Below, piece after piece: positions 1-6,139 of a stretch of 6,139 bases of DNA. Each line of letters begins with the position of its first letter. Position 1 is the stretch's first letter. Origin of the DNA: an uncultured Rhodospirillales bacterium. Lineage in GTDB: Bacteria; Pseudomonadota; Alphaproteobacteria; Acetobacterales; Acetobacteraceae. The position numbers and the translations under genes were made by a program. The notes beneath the pieces are model-generated. The model did no database searches and had not been told where the DNA came from. It worked only from the letters and a program-made list of their open reading frames with translations. The DNA lies in contig CAIYPH010000475.1 of the NCBI GenBank assembly GCA_903928045.1, positions 1-6,139 of the forward strand, read 5' to 3'.

Positions 1-717
1 GCGCAGCGCACCAGCGACGAGTACGCCGTGTGGCTACTCTCTCTGTTGCAACTTACCGGCATCAAGCGCGAGCAGATCGATGTCGCCGTGATCGGCACCG
101 TGGTGCCGGCGGCGCTGTACCATCTGCGCCGCCTTTGCCGCGACTGGTTCCACGTCGAGCCGCTGGTGGCGCGCGCCATGCTCGATTGGGGGTTCGAAAT
201 CAAGGTCGACAACCCCGAGGAGGTCGGTGCCGACCGGCTGCTGAACTCGCTGGCCGGGCATCAGATCTATGGCGGGCCGCTTGTGGTGATCGATTTCGGC
301 ACCGCGACCACGTTGGATGTGGTGGACGCTGACGGCGCTTATCTCGGCGGCATCATCGCGCCCGGTATCAACCTCTCCATCGAGGCGCTGCACCGCGCCG
401 CGGCCCGGCTGCCGCGCATCGGCATCGGCCGGCCGCAATCGGTGATCGGCCGTAATACGGTTGCCGCGATGCAGTCCGGCATCTATTGGGGCTATGTCGC
501 GATGATCGAGGGGCTGGTGCATCGGGTGCAAGTGGAGCAGGGCGGCGGGCTGAAAGTGCTCGCCACCGGCGGGCTCGCGCCCCTGGTGGCGGAGGGGACG
601 ACGGTGATTTCCCACATCGACCCGGACCTCACGCTTGACGGCTTGCGCATGCTCATAGCACGTAATCCCCCGCCGGCCTTGCCGCGTGACCGTGCGCGGC
701 CTATCGAGACAGAATGA
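1..717 (+). CDS. coaX: Type III pantothenate kinase, 5'-truncated by window start
   Basis: CoaX phosphorylates pantothenate with ATP, the first step of coenzyme A synthesis, in the cytoplasm. The reading frame is open from base 1 to the TGA at 715-717 (238 codons). The first visible residues, [12 protein letters not shown], match the region around residue 35 of family members, so about 30-35 N-terminal residues are missing, including the DxGNT phosphate-binding motif. Visible family motifs are GADR (226-237), DFGTATTLD (292-318, the second ASKHA-fold phosphate/nucleotide segment), GGIIAPG (346-366) and a C-terminal ATGGLAP. The end is normal for the family. The ATG at 28-30 that a gene finder might pick is not needed, because homology continues upstream of it. 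The next gene, rnj, starts 25 bases downstream, and the coaX-rnj pair is common in alphaproteobacteria. I see no damage in the visible part. Type III enzymes are known to need a monovalent cation and to escape CoA feedback; that is family knowledge, not visible here. Confidence 0.95.
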   Translation, partial: AQRTSDEYAVWLLSLLQLTGIKREQIDVAVIGTVVPAALYHLRRLCRDWFHVEPLVARAMLDWGFEIKVDNPEEVGADRLLNSLAGHQIYGGPLVVIDFGTATTLDVVDADGAYLGGIIAPGINLSIEALHRAAARLPRIGIGRPQSVIGRNTVAAMQSGIYWGYVAMIEGLVHRVQVEQGGGLKVLATGGLAPLVAEGTTVISHIDPDLTLDGLRMLIARNPPPALPRDRARPIETE

Positions 718-746
718 ATCAAACAGATCTGACGGCGCGCTCATGA
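714..746 (+). other. Candidate 10-codon bridging micro-ORF between coaX and rnj
   Basis: ATG at 714-716 overlaps the coaX stop (715-717) as ATGA. The frame reads [10 protein letters not shown] and ends with TGA at 744-746, which overlaps the rnj ATG (743-745) again as ATGA. The micro-ORF therefore fills the intergenic gap exactly. I infer that it could relay terminating ribosomes from coaX to rnj, since the rnj start has no clear Shine-Dalgarno of its own. A weak GAG at 705-707 sits upstream of the micro-ORF start. The peptide resembles nothing I know and may have no function of its own. Chance occurrence cannot be excluded from one sequence. Confidence 0.3.
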
Positions 747-2389
747 CCAAGGGTGCGAGCGACCTCGCTTTCCTGCCGCTTGGCGGCACCGGCGAGATTG
801 GCATGAACCTCAATCTCTATCGCCATGCCGGGAAGTGGCTGGCGATCGATTGCGGCATCGGCTTCGGCGGAGCGGCGCATCCCGAGGTTGACGTGATGAT
901 GCCGGACCCGTCCTTCATCGCCGAGCAGCGCGACAAGCTGGTTGGGCTGGTGATCACGCACGCACATGAGGACCATATCGGCGCGGTGGCCTGGCTGTGG
1001 CCGCAGCTGAAGTGCCCGATCTACGCGACTCCCTTTGCCGCCGCGGTGTTGCGGCGCAAGCTGGGCGAGGTCGGGCTGGTCAATGAGGCGAAGATCCACG
1101 TGGTGCAGCCCGGCGGGCGCTTCCAGGTGGCGCCGTTTGACCTTCAGTTCATCCGGGTGGCGCACTCCATCCCCGAGGCGCAGGCGCTGGCGATCCGCAC
1201 CCCGGCCGGCATCGTGCTGCATACCGGGGATTTCAAGCTCGACCCCGAGCCTCTGGTCGGCCCGCCCTCCGACGAGGCGGCGCTCTCGGCATTGGGCGAT
1301 GAAGGCGTGCTGGCGATGGTGTGCGACAGCACCAACGCGATGGTGGAGGGGCATTCCGGCTCCGAGGCCGAGGTGCGCCGCACCCTGGCCGCACTGATCC
1401 GCTCCATTCGCGGCCGCGTCGCTGTTACCTGCTTCGCCTCCAACGTCGCGCGCTTCGAGACGGTGGCGCTGGCGGCGAAGGCGGCCGGGCGATCGGTGGC
1501 GCTGGTGGGGCGGTCCTTGCGCAATATCGACGCGGCGGCGCGGGAGTGCGGCTACCTCAAGGGTATCCCACCGTTTCTCTCCGAGGATGCGGCGAATGAC
1601 GTCGATGACGATCATCTGCTGCTGATCTGCACGGGCAGCCAGGGTGAGCCGCGCTCGGCGCTTGCCCGGATCGCCGCCGACCAGCATCCGCGCATCGAGC
1701 TCGGCGAGGGTGACACCATCATCTTCTCCAGCCGTATCATCCCCGGCAATGAGCGCGCGATCCACGCCATGCAGGACCAGCTGGTGCGCCGCGGCGTGAC
1801 GGTGATGACGGATGACGATCACATGGTGCACGTCTCCGGCCACCCCGCGCGCGACGAGTTGCGCCGGCTCTACAAGCTGGTGCGCCCGCAACTCGCGGTG
1901 CCCGTGCATGGCGAATGGCGCCACCTCTCCGCCCATGCCGCGCTGGCGCGTGAGGCCGGCGTGCCGGCGATGCTGCTGGAGGACGGGGATATCCTGAGCC
2001 TTGCGCCCGGGCGGCCCGACATCACCGACAGCGCGCCGGTGGGCAAGCTGGTGGCGGATGGGGCGCGGCTGGTGCCGCTCAACGGCGCGGTGATGGGCGC
2101 GCGGCGGCGGATGCTGTTTAACGGCATCATCATCGCCTCTGTCGCGGTCGATGAGGCCGGACGCCTCAAGGGGCGGCCGAGGATTTCGGCGCCCGGCCTG
2201 TTTGATGAGGGGGATCGCGAGAACACCCGAGTCGCCGGTGAACTCGCTGATGCCATGGCGGACCTGCCTGCTGCCACCCGGCGGGACGATGCTGCGCTGA
2301 CGGATGCAGCGAAGGCGGCGTTGCGACGTGCGCTCGGCCGACAATTGCAAAAGCGACCGCTGGTCGACGTTCACCTCCTGAGGGTCTGA
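743..2389 (+). CDS. rnj: Ribonuclease J (5'-3' exo/endoribonuclease)
   Basis: Ribonuclease J is a two-zinc metallo-beta-lactamase/beta-CASP enzyme that degrades RNA from 5'-monophosphate ends and matures rRNA. The protein has 548 residues, close to the usual ~555. It opens with LAFLPLGGTGEIGMN, the typical start of the beta-lactamase fold. The zinc motif HxHxDH is H73-A-H-E-D-H78. Further metal or core segments follow: AHSIPEA with HTGDFKLD, then VCDSTNA. The beta-CASP part contains CTGSQGEPRSAL and SSRIIPGNE, and the HVSGH motif sits at residues 363-367, followed by the conserved PVHGEWRHL. The C-terminal ~100 residues form the smaller domain. ATG 743 is chosen because homology begins right after it; an in-frame GTG at 686 would only add residues overlapping coaX. 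No strong Shine-Dalgarno is visible, and coupling to upstream translation is possible. Stop TGA is at 2387-2389, three bases before the next gene. The catalytic set is intact. Confidence 0.96.
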   Translation: MTKGASDLAFLPLGGTGEIGMNLNLYRHAGKWLAIDCGIGFGGAAHPEVDVMMPDPSFIAEQRDKLVGLVITHAHEDHIGAVAWLWPQLKCPIYATPFAAAVLRRKLGEVGLVNEAKIHVVQPGGRFQVAPFDLQFIRVAHSIPEAQALAIRTPAGIVLHTGDFKLDPEPLVGPPSDEAALSALGDEGVLAMVCDSTNAMVEGHSGSEAEVRRTLAALIRSIRGRVAVTCFASNVARFETVALAAKAAGRSVALVGRSLRNIDAAARECGYLKGIPPFLSEDAANDVDDDHLLLICTGSQGEPRSALARIAADQHPRIELGEGDTIIFSSRIIPGNERAIHAMQDQLVRRGVTVMTDDDHMVHVSGHPARDELRRLYKLVRPQLAVPVHGEWRHLSAHAALAREAGVPAMLLEDGDILSLAPGRPDITDSAPVGKLVADGARLVPLNGAVMGARRRMLFNGIIIASVAVDEAGRLKGRPRISAPGLFDEGDRENTRVAGELADAMADLPAATRRDDAALTDAAKAALRRALGRQLQKRPLVDVHLLRV

Positions 2390-2392
2390 GCG

Positions 2393-2653
2393 ATGCCCGT
2401 CGTCACCGGAATTGCGCTGTATTTCGTCATCTGGTGGATCACGATCTTTGGCGTGCTGCCAATTGGGACGAAGCCGGTGGCGGAAGCCGATTCGCAGACG
2501 GGGTGGCGTGGTGCACCTGAGAAGCCCGAGCTACTGAAAAAGGCGCTTATTACCACAGTAGTGGCTGCGATCATCTGGGCCCTGATCTATCTGACGGTGA
2601 CCAGCGGTTGGATCAGCTTTCGCTCGGGCTGGCTCGCGATGCCCATAGATTGA
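2393..2653 (+). CDS. DUF1467 family small membrane protein
   Basis: This 86-residue inner-membrane protein belongs to a family named only as DUF1467, common in alphaproteobacteria next to rnj or proS. Two hydrophobic segments are visible: residues ~4-22 (TGIALYFVIWWITIFGVLP) and ~51-68 (ALITTVVAAIIWALIYLT). They are joined by a polar loop with the family-like features GTKP, W-RGAPEKPELLKKAL. There is no cleavable signal peptide; the first segment looks like an anchor. ATG 2393 is preceded by TGAGGG at 2379-2384, a good Shine-Dalgarno at 8-base spacing that lies inside the end of rnj. This supports co-translation with rnj. The biochemical role is unknown and I assign none. It is probably the last protein gene of the coaX-rnj operon, since an intrinsic terminator lies downstream. 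Confidence 0.85.
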   Translation: MPVVTGIALYFVIWWITIFGVLPIGTKPVAEADSQTGWRGAPEKPELLKKALITTVVAAIIWALIYLTVTSGWISFRSGWLAMPID

Positions 2654-2761
2654 GCAAAACTGCGATTATGCTAATCAATATGGCTAAAATTTCATCAGTT
2701 CATGTCTGGTCGCTGCATTTTTCATCAAATTGACGTCGATTTTCGCTGGACGGAGAACGCC
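2654..2761. other. A+T-richer spacer, no gene seen
   Basis: This spacer is clearly richer in A and T than the flanking genes, for example at 2660-2700 and 2715-2745. It holds scattered promoter-like pieces such as TTGACG at 2730-2735 and TAAAAT at 2685-2690, but no pair with good spacing. No open frame with a ribosome site and no hairpin stood out. It most likely carries upstream promoter elements for the small RNA that follows. Confidence 0.5.
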
Positions 2762-2772
2762 TGGTATAGAAT
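2762..2772 (+). promoter_or_regulatory. Putative extended -10 promoter of the sRNA
   Basis: TGGTATAGAAT contains an extended -10 TG followed by overlapping -10-like hexamers TATAGA (2765-2770) and TAGAAT (2767-2772). Transcription would start near 2776-2780, exactly where the first hairpin of the sRNA begins. No convincing -35 lies at 16-18 bases; TTGACG at 2730-2735 is too far upstream. The placement relative to the RNA is the main support. Confidence 0.4.
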
Positions 2773-2775
2773 CAT

Positions 2776-2877
2776 CACGGCAGGACGAGGGCTTCCCTCA
2801 TCCTGCCGTGTGACTGGCGTTTCCTCCCTAAACTTGGCCCTTCGCGCCTTATAGGCGCGTTTGGGCCTTCTTTTTTT
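2776..2877 (+). ncRNA. Candidate trans-acting sRNA, alpha-r8 (MmgR/suhB)-like
   Basis: About 100 nt with three parts. The 5' hairpin pairs 2776-2791 with 2795-2810, 15 of 16 positions, with one C-A mismatch (2786/2800) and a tiny loop. The linker 2811-2835 contains UUUCCUCCCU at 2820-2829. The 3' end is an intrinsic terminator, 2836-2877. As I recall the alpha-r8/MmgR family (Rfam name suhB), its members are ~80-100 nt Hfq-binding RNAs with a 5' stem-loop, a strictly conserved single-stranded UUUCCUCCCU and a terminator starting near UUGGCC; this layout fits closely. The decamer is an anti-Shine-Dalgarno sequence and could block ribosome sites of target mRNAs. It can also be shown as a CCUCCCU loop on a weak 4-bp stem (GUUU 2819-2822 with AAAC 2830-2833). 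In Sinorhizobium MmgR limits polyhydroxybutyrate accumulation; whether that applies here is unknown. The exact 5' end is inferred. Confidence 0.72.
2836..2877 (+). terminator. Intrinsic (Rho-independent) terminator
   Basis: The outer stem GGCCC (2836-2840) pairs with GGGCC (2863-2867). A small U-rich internal loop follows, then the inner stem CGCGCC (2843-2848) pairs with GGCGCG (2854-2859), capped by a short TTATA loop. The hairpin is followed by TTC and seven T at 2871-2877. It ends the candidate sRNA and would also stop read-through from the coaX-rnj-DUF1467 block, isolating proS. Confidence 0.88.
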
Positions 2878-3060
2878 CTACCGTCTGGCGCGGATGCTGT
2901 CACGCGGAATCATGCGCGAAAATAGGCGTTCTGCATGTTTTTATTGCGCGCTCCCTTTGTGCAACGCACAAAAAATGCTCAATCGTGAACCCGCATCGTC
3001 CCGCTTTCGCGCTGACGCCGCGCCCTGTAGGTTGCGCCGTCAAACAGCCGGAATATCCCG
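2878..3060. other. proS leader/promoter region
   Basis: These 183 bases lie between the terminator and the proS start and contain no credible gene. Because a terminator lies upstream, the promoter of proS-lolC-lolD should be here. TTGCGC at 2944-2949 and TTGTGC at 2957-2962 could be -35 elements, but no good -10 partner is visible. A perfect 7-bp inverted repeat lies at 2956-2972. Just before the start codon only a weak CGGAA (3049-3053) could serve as ribosome site. I see no riboswitch or T-box pattern. Confidence 0.5.
2956..2972. repeat. Perfect inverted repeat upstream of proS
   Basis: TTTGTGC (2956-2962) and GCACAAA (2966-2972) are exact reverse complements around a 3-base spacer, followed by more A residues to 2975. 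The size and symmetry suit a dimeric regulator's operator. As RNA it would form a small hairpin with the A-rich side downstream. Read on the minus strand it ends in only three T residues plus the flank, so it is a poor terminator for that strand. Function unknown. Confidence 0.45.
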
Positions 3061-4374
3061 ATGCGCCTGTCCCGCAGCTTCGTGCCCACGCTCAAGGAAA
3101 CCCCCAACGAGGCGCAGATCGCCTCGCACCGCCTCATGCTGCGCGCCGGGCTGATCCGGCAGACAGCGGCCGGCATCTATGCCTGGCTGCCGGCAGGCTG
3201 GCGGGTGCTGCAGAACATCGCCCAGATCGTCCGCGAGGAGCAGGATGCCTCCGGCGCCCAGGAAGTGCTGATGCCGACGATCCAGTCGGCCGACCTCTGG
3301 CGCCAGTCCGGCCGCTATGACGGCTACGGTCAGGAGATGCTCCGCCTCAAGGATCGCCACGAGCGGGACCTGCTCTACGGCCCCACCAACGAGGAGATGA
3401 TCACCGAGATCTTCGCCTCCGGCGTGAAGTCCTACCGCGAATTTCCCCAGAATCTCTATCACATCCAATGGAAATTCCGCGACGAGGTGCGCCCCCGCTT
3501 CGGCGTCATGCGCGGCCGCGAATTCCTCATGAAGGACGCCTATTCCTTCGATCTCGACTACGAAGGCGCCGTCATCGCCTACCGCAAGATGATGCTCGCC
3601 TATATGCGCACCTTCCAGCGCCTCGGCCTCAAGGCCATCCCCATGGTCGCCGATACCGGCCCGATCGGCGGCGATCTCAGCCATGAGTTCATCGTCCTGG
3701 CCCCCACTGGCGAAAGCGCGGTGTTCTTCGATGCCGGCTTCGAGGACATCGACTGGATGAAGGCCGATTTCGACAACCAGAACCCCGCCGATCTCGAACG
3801 CTTCACCACGCTGATGACCAGCATGTACGCCGCCACCGACGAGAAGCACGACACCAATGCCTGGGCCGAAATCCCCGCCGGGCGCAAGCGCGAGGGAAGG
3901 GGCATCGAGGTCGGCCACATCTTCTACTTCGGCACCAAATACAGCGCCCCCATGGGCCTCGCCGTCACCGGCCCGGATGGCAACAAGATCATCCCCCACA
4001 TGGGCAGCTACGGCATCGGCGTCTCCCGCCTGGTCGGCGCCATCATCGAGGCAAGCCATGACGACGCGGGCATCATCTGGCCGGATAGCGTGGCCCCCTG
4101 GAAGGCCGGCATCCTCAACCTCAAGACCGGCGATGCCGCCTGCGACGCCATTTGCGAGCAGGTCTACAAGGCTCTCGGCGGCAATGCGCTCTATGACGAT
4201 CGCGGCGAACGCGCCGGCGCCAAGTTCGCCGATGCGGACCTGATGGGCCATCCCTGGCAAATCATCGTCGGCCCCCGCGGTGCCGCCAACGGCATGGTGG
4301 AGCTTAAGCGTCGCGCCACCGGCGAGCGCAGCGAACTCAGCGTCGCCGATGCCATCGCCCGCGTGACCGGTTAG
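3061..4374 (+). CDS. proS: Prolyl-tRNA synthetase, type 2 (no large editing domain)
   Basis: ProS attaches proline to tRNA-Pro for translation, as a cytoplasmic class II synthetase homodimer. At 437 residues it matches the short alphaproteobacterial type 2 form, against ~570 for the E. coli type. The start [15 protein letters not shown] is the family's N-terminus, which fixes ATG 3061. Visible elements are the motif 1 region around [12 protein letters not shown] (69-80), the TxE proline-site loop T109-N-E111, motif 2 FRDE (139-142) followed by [21 protein letters not shown], a short insertion at roughly 220-285 in place of the ~180-residue editing domain, motif 3 GSYGIGVSR (315-323), and the C-terminal anticodon-binding domain (~345-437) with the conserved [21 protein letters not shown]. 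All catalytic motifs are intact. Known short enzymes of this kind leave removal of Ala-tRNA-Pro to a separate deacylase. The gene probably leads an operon with lolC and lolD: the gap to lolC is only 13 bases. Confidence 0.97.
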   Translation: MRLSRSFVPTLKETPNEAQIASHRLMLRAGLIRQTAAGIYAWLPAGWRVLQNIAQIVREEQDASGAQEVLMPTIQSADLWRQSGRYDGYGQEMLRLKDRHERDLLYGPTNEEMITEIFASGVKSYREFPQNLYHIQWKFRDEVRPRFGVMRGREFLMKDAYSFDLDYEGAVIAYRKMMLAYMRTFQRLGLKAIPMVADTGPIGGDLSHEFIVLAPTGESAVFFDAGFEDIDWMKADFDNQNPADLERFTTLMTSMYAATDEKHDTNAWAEIPAGRKREGRGIEVGHIFYFGTKYSAPMGLAVTGPDGNKIIPHMGSYGIGVSRLVGAIIEASHDDAGIIWPDSVAPWKAGILNLKTGDAACDAICEQVYKALGGNALYDDRGERAGAKFADADLMGHPWQIIVGPRGAANGMVELKRRATGERSELSVADAIARVTG

Positions 4375-4377
4375 GAG
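4373..4377 (+). promoter_or_regulatory. Shine-Dalgarno of lolC overlapping the proS stop
   Basis: AGGAG shares two bases with the TAG stop of proS (4372-4374) and lies 10 bases before the TTG at 4388. It is the main reason to accept a TTG start, and it suggests that a ribosome finishing proS helps initiation at lolC. Confidence 0.75.
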
Positions 4378-4387
4378 CCAGCAGCCC

Positions 4388-5641
4388 TTGTTCACCGCCT
4401 TCGAGCGGATGGTCGCCGCCCGTTACCTGCGGGCGCGCAAGGGCGAGCGCTTCGTCTCCATCATCGCGATCTTCTCCCTGATCGGCATCGCGCTCGGGGT
4501 GGCCACCCTCATCGTGGTCTCCTCGGTGATGAGCGGCTTCCAGACCGAACTGGTTAACCGTGCCCTCGGCGTCTCCGGCCATATCAGCGTCGAGGCCTAT
4601 GCCGGCGAGAAGATCGACGGCTTCGCCCCCCTGGCGGCGCGGATGCGGGCCATCCCCGGCATCACCTCCGTCCTCCCCGTGGCTGACGGCCAGGTGGCGA
4701 TCTCCGTCGAACGCGCCGGCGCGCGAGGCGGCCTCGTGCGCGGCGTGCTCCGCGAGGATCTCCGCGCCCTCCCGGCCATCGGCGAACACATCATCGCCGG
4801 CTCCCTCGATGCCTTCGAGGGCGATGACGCCATCGTCGTCGGCGTCGGCCTCGCCGCTTCCTACCGTCTCAGCCCCGGCAGCCGCATCACCCTGCTCTCC
4901 TCCCAGGGCGCCGCCACCGCCTTCGGCGTCATCCCCCGGGTGCGCGCCTTCAAGGTCGTGGCGATCTTCGATGCCGGGCTGTCCGAGTACAACAACTCGG
5001 TCGTCTTCCTCCCGCTGGCCATGGCGCAGACCTTCTTTCAGAAGGAGGACGCCGTCACCGGCTTCCAACTCCGCGCCACCCAGCCGGAGCGCGCCGAGGC
5101 CCTGCTCCCCCAGGTGAAATCCGTCCTCGGCACCCGCGCCGTCCGCCTGCTCGACTGGCGGCACGCCAATGACCAGATCATCGGCATCCTGCAGATCCAG
5201 AAAGACACGATGTTCATCGTGCTCGGCATGATCATCCTGGTCGCCGCCTTCAACGTGATCTCCTCCCTGATCATGCTGGTGAAGGACAAGACCGCAGATA
5301 TCGCGGTGCTGCGCACCATCGGCGCCAGCTCCGGCGCCATCCTCCGCATTTTCCTGATGTGCGGCGCCTTCGTCGGCGTCTCCGGCACCCTGATCGGCAC
5401 CGTCCTCGGTGTCACCGTCTGCCGCAACATCGTCGCCATTCAGCATTTCATCGAGAACCTCACCGGCGGCCAGGTGTTCGACAGCCGCGCCTTCATGCTG
5501 ACCACCCTGCCGGACCAGGTGGACTGGGCCGACGTGCTCCGCGTCGTAGCCCTCGGCATCACCCTCTCCTTGCTGGCGACGGTCTACCCGAGCTGGAAGG
5601 CCGCCCGCACCGATCCGGTGGAGGCCCTGCGTCATGGCTGA
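4388..5641 (+). CDS. lolC: Lipoprotein-releasing ABC transporter permease LolC/LolE family
   Basis: This is the inner-membrane permease of the Lol system, which frees outer-membrane lipoproteins from the inner membrane and hands them to LolA in the periplasm. The 417 residues have the family layout: TM1 at ~22-47 ([20 protein letters not shown]), a large periplasmic domain at ~48-272, then TM2 ~274-298, TM3 ~316-345 and TM4 ~382-402. The N-terminal [20 protein letters not shown] is characteristic. [16 protein letters not shown] (299-314) is the cytoplasmic coupling segment that contacts the ATPase, and the C-terminus [18 protein letters not shown] is the family ending. TTG 4388 is favoured over the in-frame ATG at 4409 because the conserved F-E-R lies before that ATG and the AGGAG is well placed for TTG. 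Only one permease gene is seen beside lolD, so it may act as a homodimer (LolF-like) rather than LolC+LolE; that is inference. It overlaps lolD by 8 bases. Confidence 0.93.
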   Translation: MFTAFERMVAARYLRARKGERFVSIIAIFSLIGIALGVATLIVVSSVMSGFQTELVNRALGVSGHISVEAYAGEKIDGFAPLAARMRAIPGITSVLPVADGQVAISVERAGARGGLVRGVLREDLRALPAIGEHIIAGSLDAFEGDDAIVVGVGLAASYRLSPGSRITLLSSQGAATAFGVIPRVRAFKVVAIFDAGLSEYNNSVVFLPLAMAQTFFQKEDAVTGFQLRATQPERAEALLPQVKSVLGTRAVRLLDWRHANDQIIGILQIQKDTMFIVLGMIILVAAFNVISSLIMLVKDKTADIAVLRTIGASSGAILRIFLMCGAFVGVSGTLIGTVLGVTVCRNIVAIQHFIENLTGGQVFDSRAFMLTTLPDQVDWADVLRVVALGITLSLLATVYPSWKAARTDPVEALRHG

Positions 5642-6139
5642 GCGCCTCCGCCTCACCGGCGTGGTCCGCACCTATCGCTCCGATGCCGGAGCGCTCGAAG
5701 TGCTGCGCGGCGCCGATATCGCCCTGGAAGCCGGCGAAATCGTCGCCCTCGTCGCCCCCTCCGGCACCGGCAAATCCACCCTGCTCCACATCGCCGGCCT
5801 GCTCGACAGCCCCGATGCCGGCCAGGTGATGGTGGACGGCACCGATGCCGGCAGCCTCGCCGATGCCGCGCGCACCGCGATCCGCCGCGTCTCTATCGGC
5901 TTCGTCTACCAGTTCCACCATCTGCTCGGCGAATTCACCGCGCTCGAGAACGTCGTGCTCCCGCAGATGATCGCCGGCATCGCCCGCCCCGCTGCCGAAG
6001 CTCGAGCCCGCGACCTGCTCGGTACTTTCGGCCTCGCCGCCCGGGTTGATCACGTGCCCGGCAAGCTTTCCGGCGGTGAGCAGCAACGCGTCGCCATCGC
6101 CCGCGCCCTCGCCAACCGACCCGCCGTGTTGCTGGCCGA
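5634..6139 (+). CDS. lolD: Lipoprotein-releasing ABC transporter ATPase LolD, 3'-truncated by window end
   Basis: LolD hydrolyses ATP on the cytoplasmic face to drive lipoprotein release by the LolC/E permease. The ATG at 5634 lies inside the end of lolC (ATGGCTGA, 8-base overlap), suggesting coupled translation. Of the usual ~225-230 residues, 168 complete codons are present. Visible are Walker [10 protein letters not shown] (41-49), the Q-loop region with Q93 in [19 protein letters not shown] (89-107), which is the LolD-type sequence rather than that of MacB or FtsE, and the ABC signature LSGGEQQR (145-152) followed by VAIARALAN. The window ends after VLLA with the first two bases (GA) of the codon where the Walker B aspartate is expected. 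The first Walker A glycine is alanine, which I recall as common in alphaproteobacterial LolD and not a defect. In related genomes dnaE often follows; it is not reached here. Confidence 0.95.
   Translation, partial: MAERLRLTGVVRTYRSDAGALEVLRGADIALEAGEIVALVAPSGTGKSTLLHIAGLLDSPDAGQVMVDGTDAGSLADAARTAIRRVSIGFVYQFHHLLGEFTALENVVLPQMIAGIARPAAEARARDLLGTFGLAARVDHVPGKLSGGEQQRVAIARALANRPAVLLA

Noticed and set aside
686..742. GTG start at 686 for rnj
   Set aside because: It would add 19 residues overlapping coaX with no resemblance to RNase J N-termini; homology begins just after ATG 743.
719..2374. 551-codon open frame on the minus strand opposite rnj
   Set aside because: It is a high-GC shadow of rnj. 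Its translation is rich in His, Arg and Gln with no recognisable domain, whereas the + strand encodes a complete RNase J.
2730..2758. TTGACG at 2730-2735 as the -35 of a sigma-70 promoter
   Set aside because: The sequence 17-18 bases downstream (near 2753-2758) is GAGAAC, a poor -10, and the better -10 at 2765-2772 is about 30 bases away.
2776..2810. 5' hairpin as a stand-alone terminator for DUF1467
   Set aside because: No T-tract follows it; the next bases are TGACTGGCG. The real terminator is the hairpin at 2836-2867.
2861..3154. 97-codon frame on the + strand starting inside the terminator
   Set aside because: It starts within the intrinsic terminator, overlaps the proS start in another frame, has no ribosome site, and its composition (Arg, Cys, Ala) looks non-coding.
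3040..4395. 451-codon open frame on the minus strand opposite proS
   Set aside because: It mirrors proS almost end to end and gives a low-complexity Ala/Gly/Asp/His-rich protein without motifs.
4337..5671. 444-codon open frame on the minus strand opposite lolC
   Set aside because: It is a shadow frame full of Gly, Asp, Glu and Ala. The + strand has a clear LolC with membrane segments.
5754..5780. LolD Walker A beginning with Ala instead of Gly as a sign of inactivation
   Set aside because: The essential GTGKST part is intact and the APSG form is, to my recollection, normal in alphaproteobacterial LolD.

Overview
The window looks like a stretch of core chromosome from a high-GC alphaproteobacterium, probably of the Rhodospirillales/Acetobacteraceae type. 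The evidence is the gene order coaX - rnj - DUF1467 - proS - lolC - lolD, a short type 2 prolyl-tRNA synthetase, an alphaproteobacterial RNase J, and a small RNA resembling the alpha-r8 (MmgR/suhB) family. The taxonomic placement is inferred from family resemblance and remembered synteny, not from a search. All genes are on the + strand.

Left block (1-2653): the 3' part of coaX (type III pantothenate kinase, coenzyme A synthesis), then rnj (RNase J, RNA maturation and decay), then a small two-helix membrane protein of the DUF1467 family. These genes are packed like an operon. coaX and rnj are 25 bases apart, and a 10-codon micro-ORF spans that gap exactly, sharing an ATGA overlap with each neighbour.

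Middle (2654-3060): 407 bases without a protein gene and richer in A+T than the flanks. It holds a putative extended -10 promoter and a roughly 100-nt candidate sRNA. The sRNA consists of a long 5' hairpin, an unpaired or weakly looped UUUCCUCCCU decamer, and a strong intrinsic terminator with a U-tract. The terminator separates the left block from the right one. Between it and proS lies a leader of about 180 bases with a perfect 7-bp inverted repeat.

Right block (3061-6139): proS (prolyl-tRNA synthetase without the large editing domain), lolC (lipoprotein-releasing permease, TTG start, Shine-Dalgarno overlapping the proS stop codon) and lolD (its ATPase, overlapping lolC by 8 bases and cut by the window end just before the Walker B aspartate). 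LolC and LolD together form the inner-membrane machine that extracts outer-membrane lipoproteins.

Most of the protein-coding content is ordinary housekeeping. The points worth a second look are the sRNA candidate between DUF1467 and proS, the bridging micro-ORF between coaX and rnj, the inverted repeat before proS, and a switch from G-rich to C-rich coding strand across the intergenic region.
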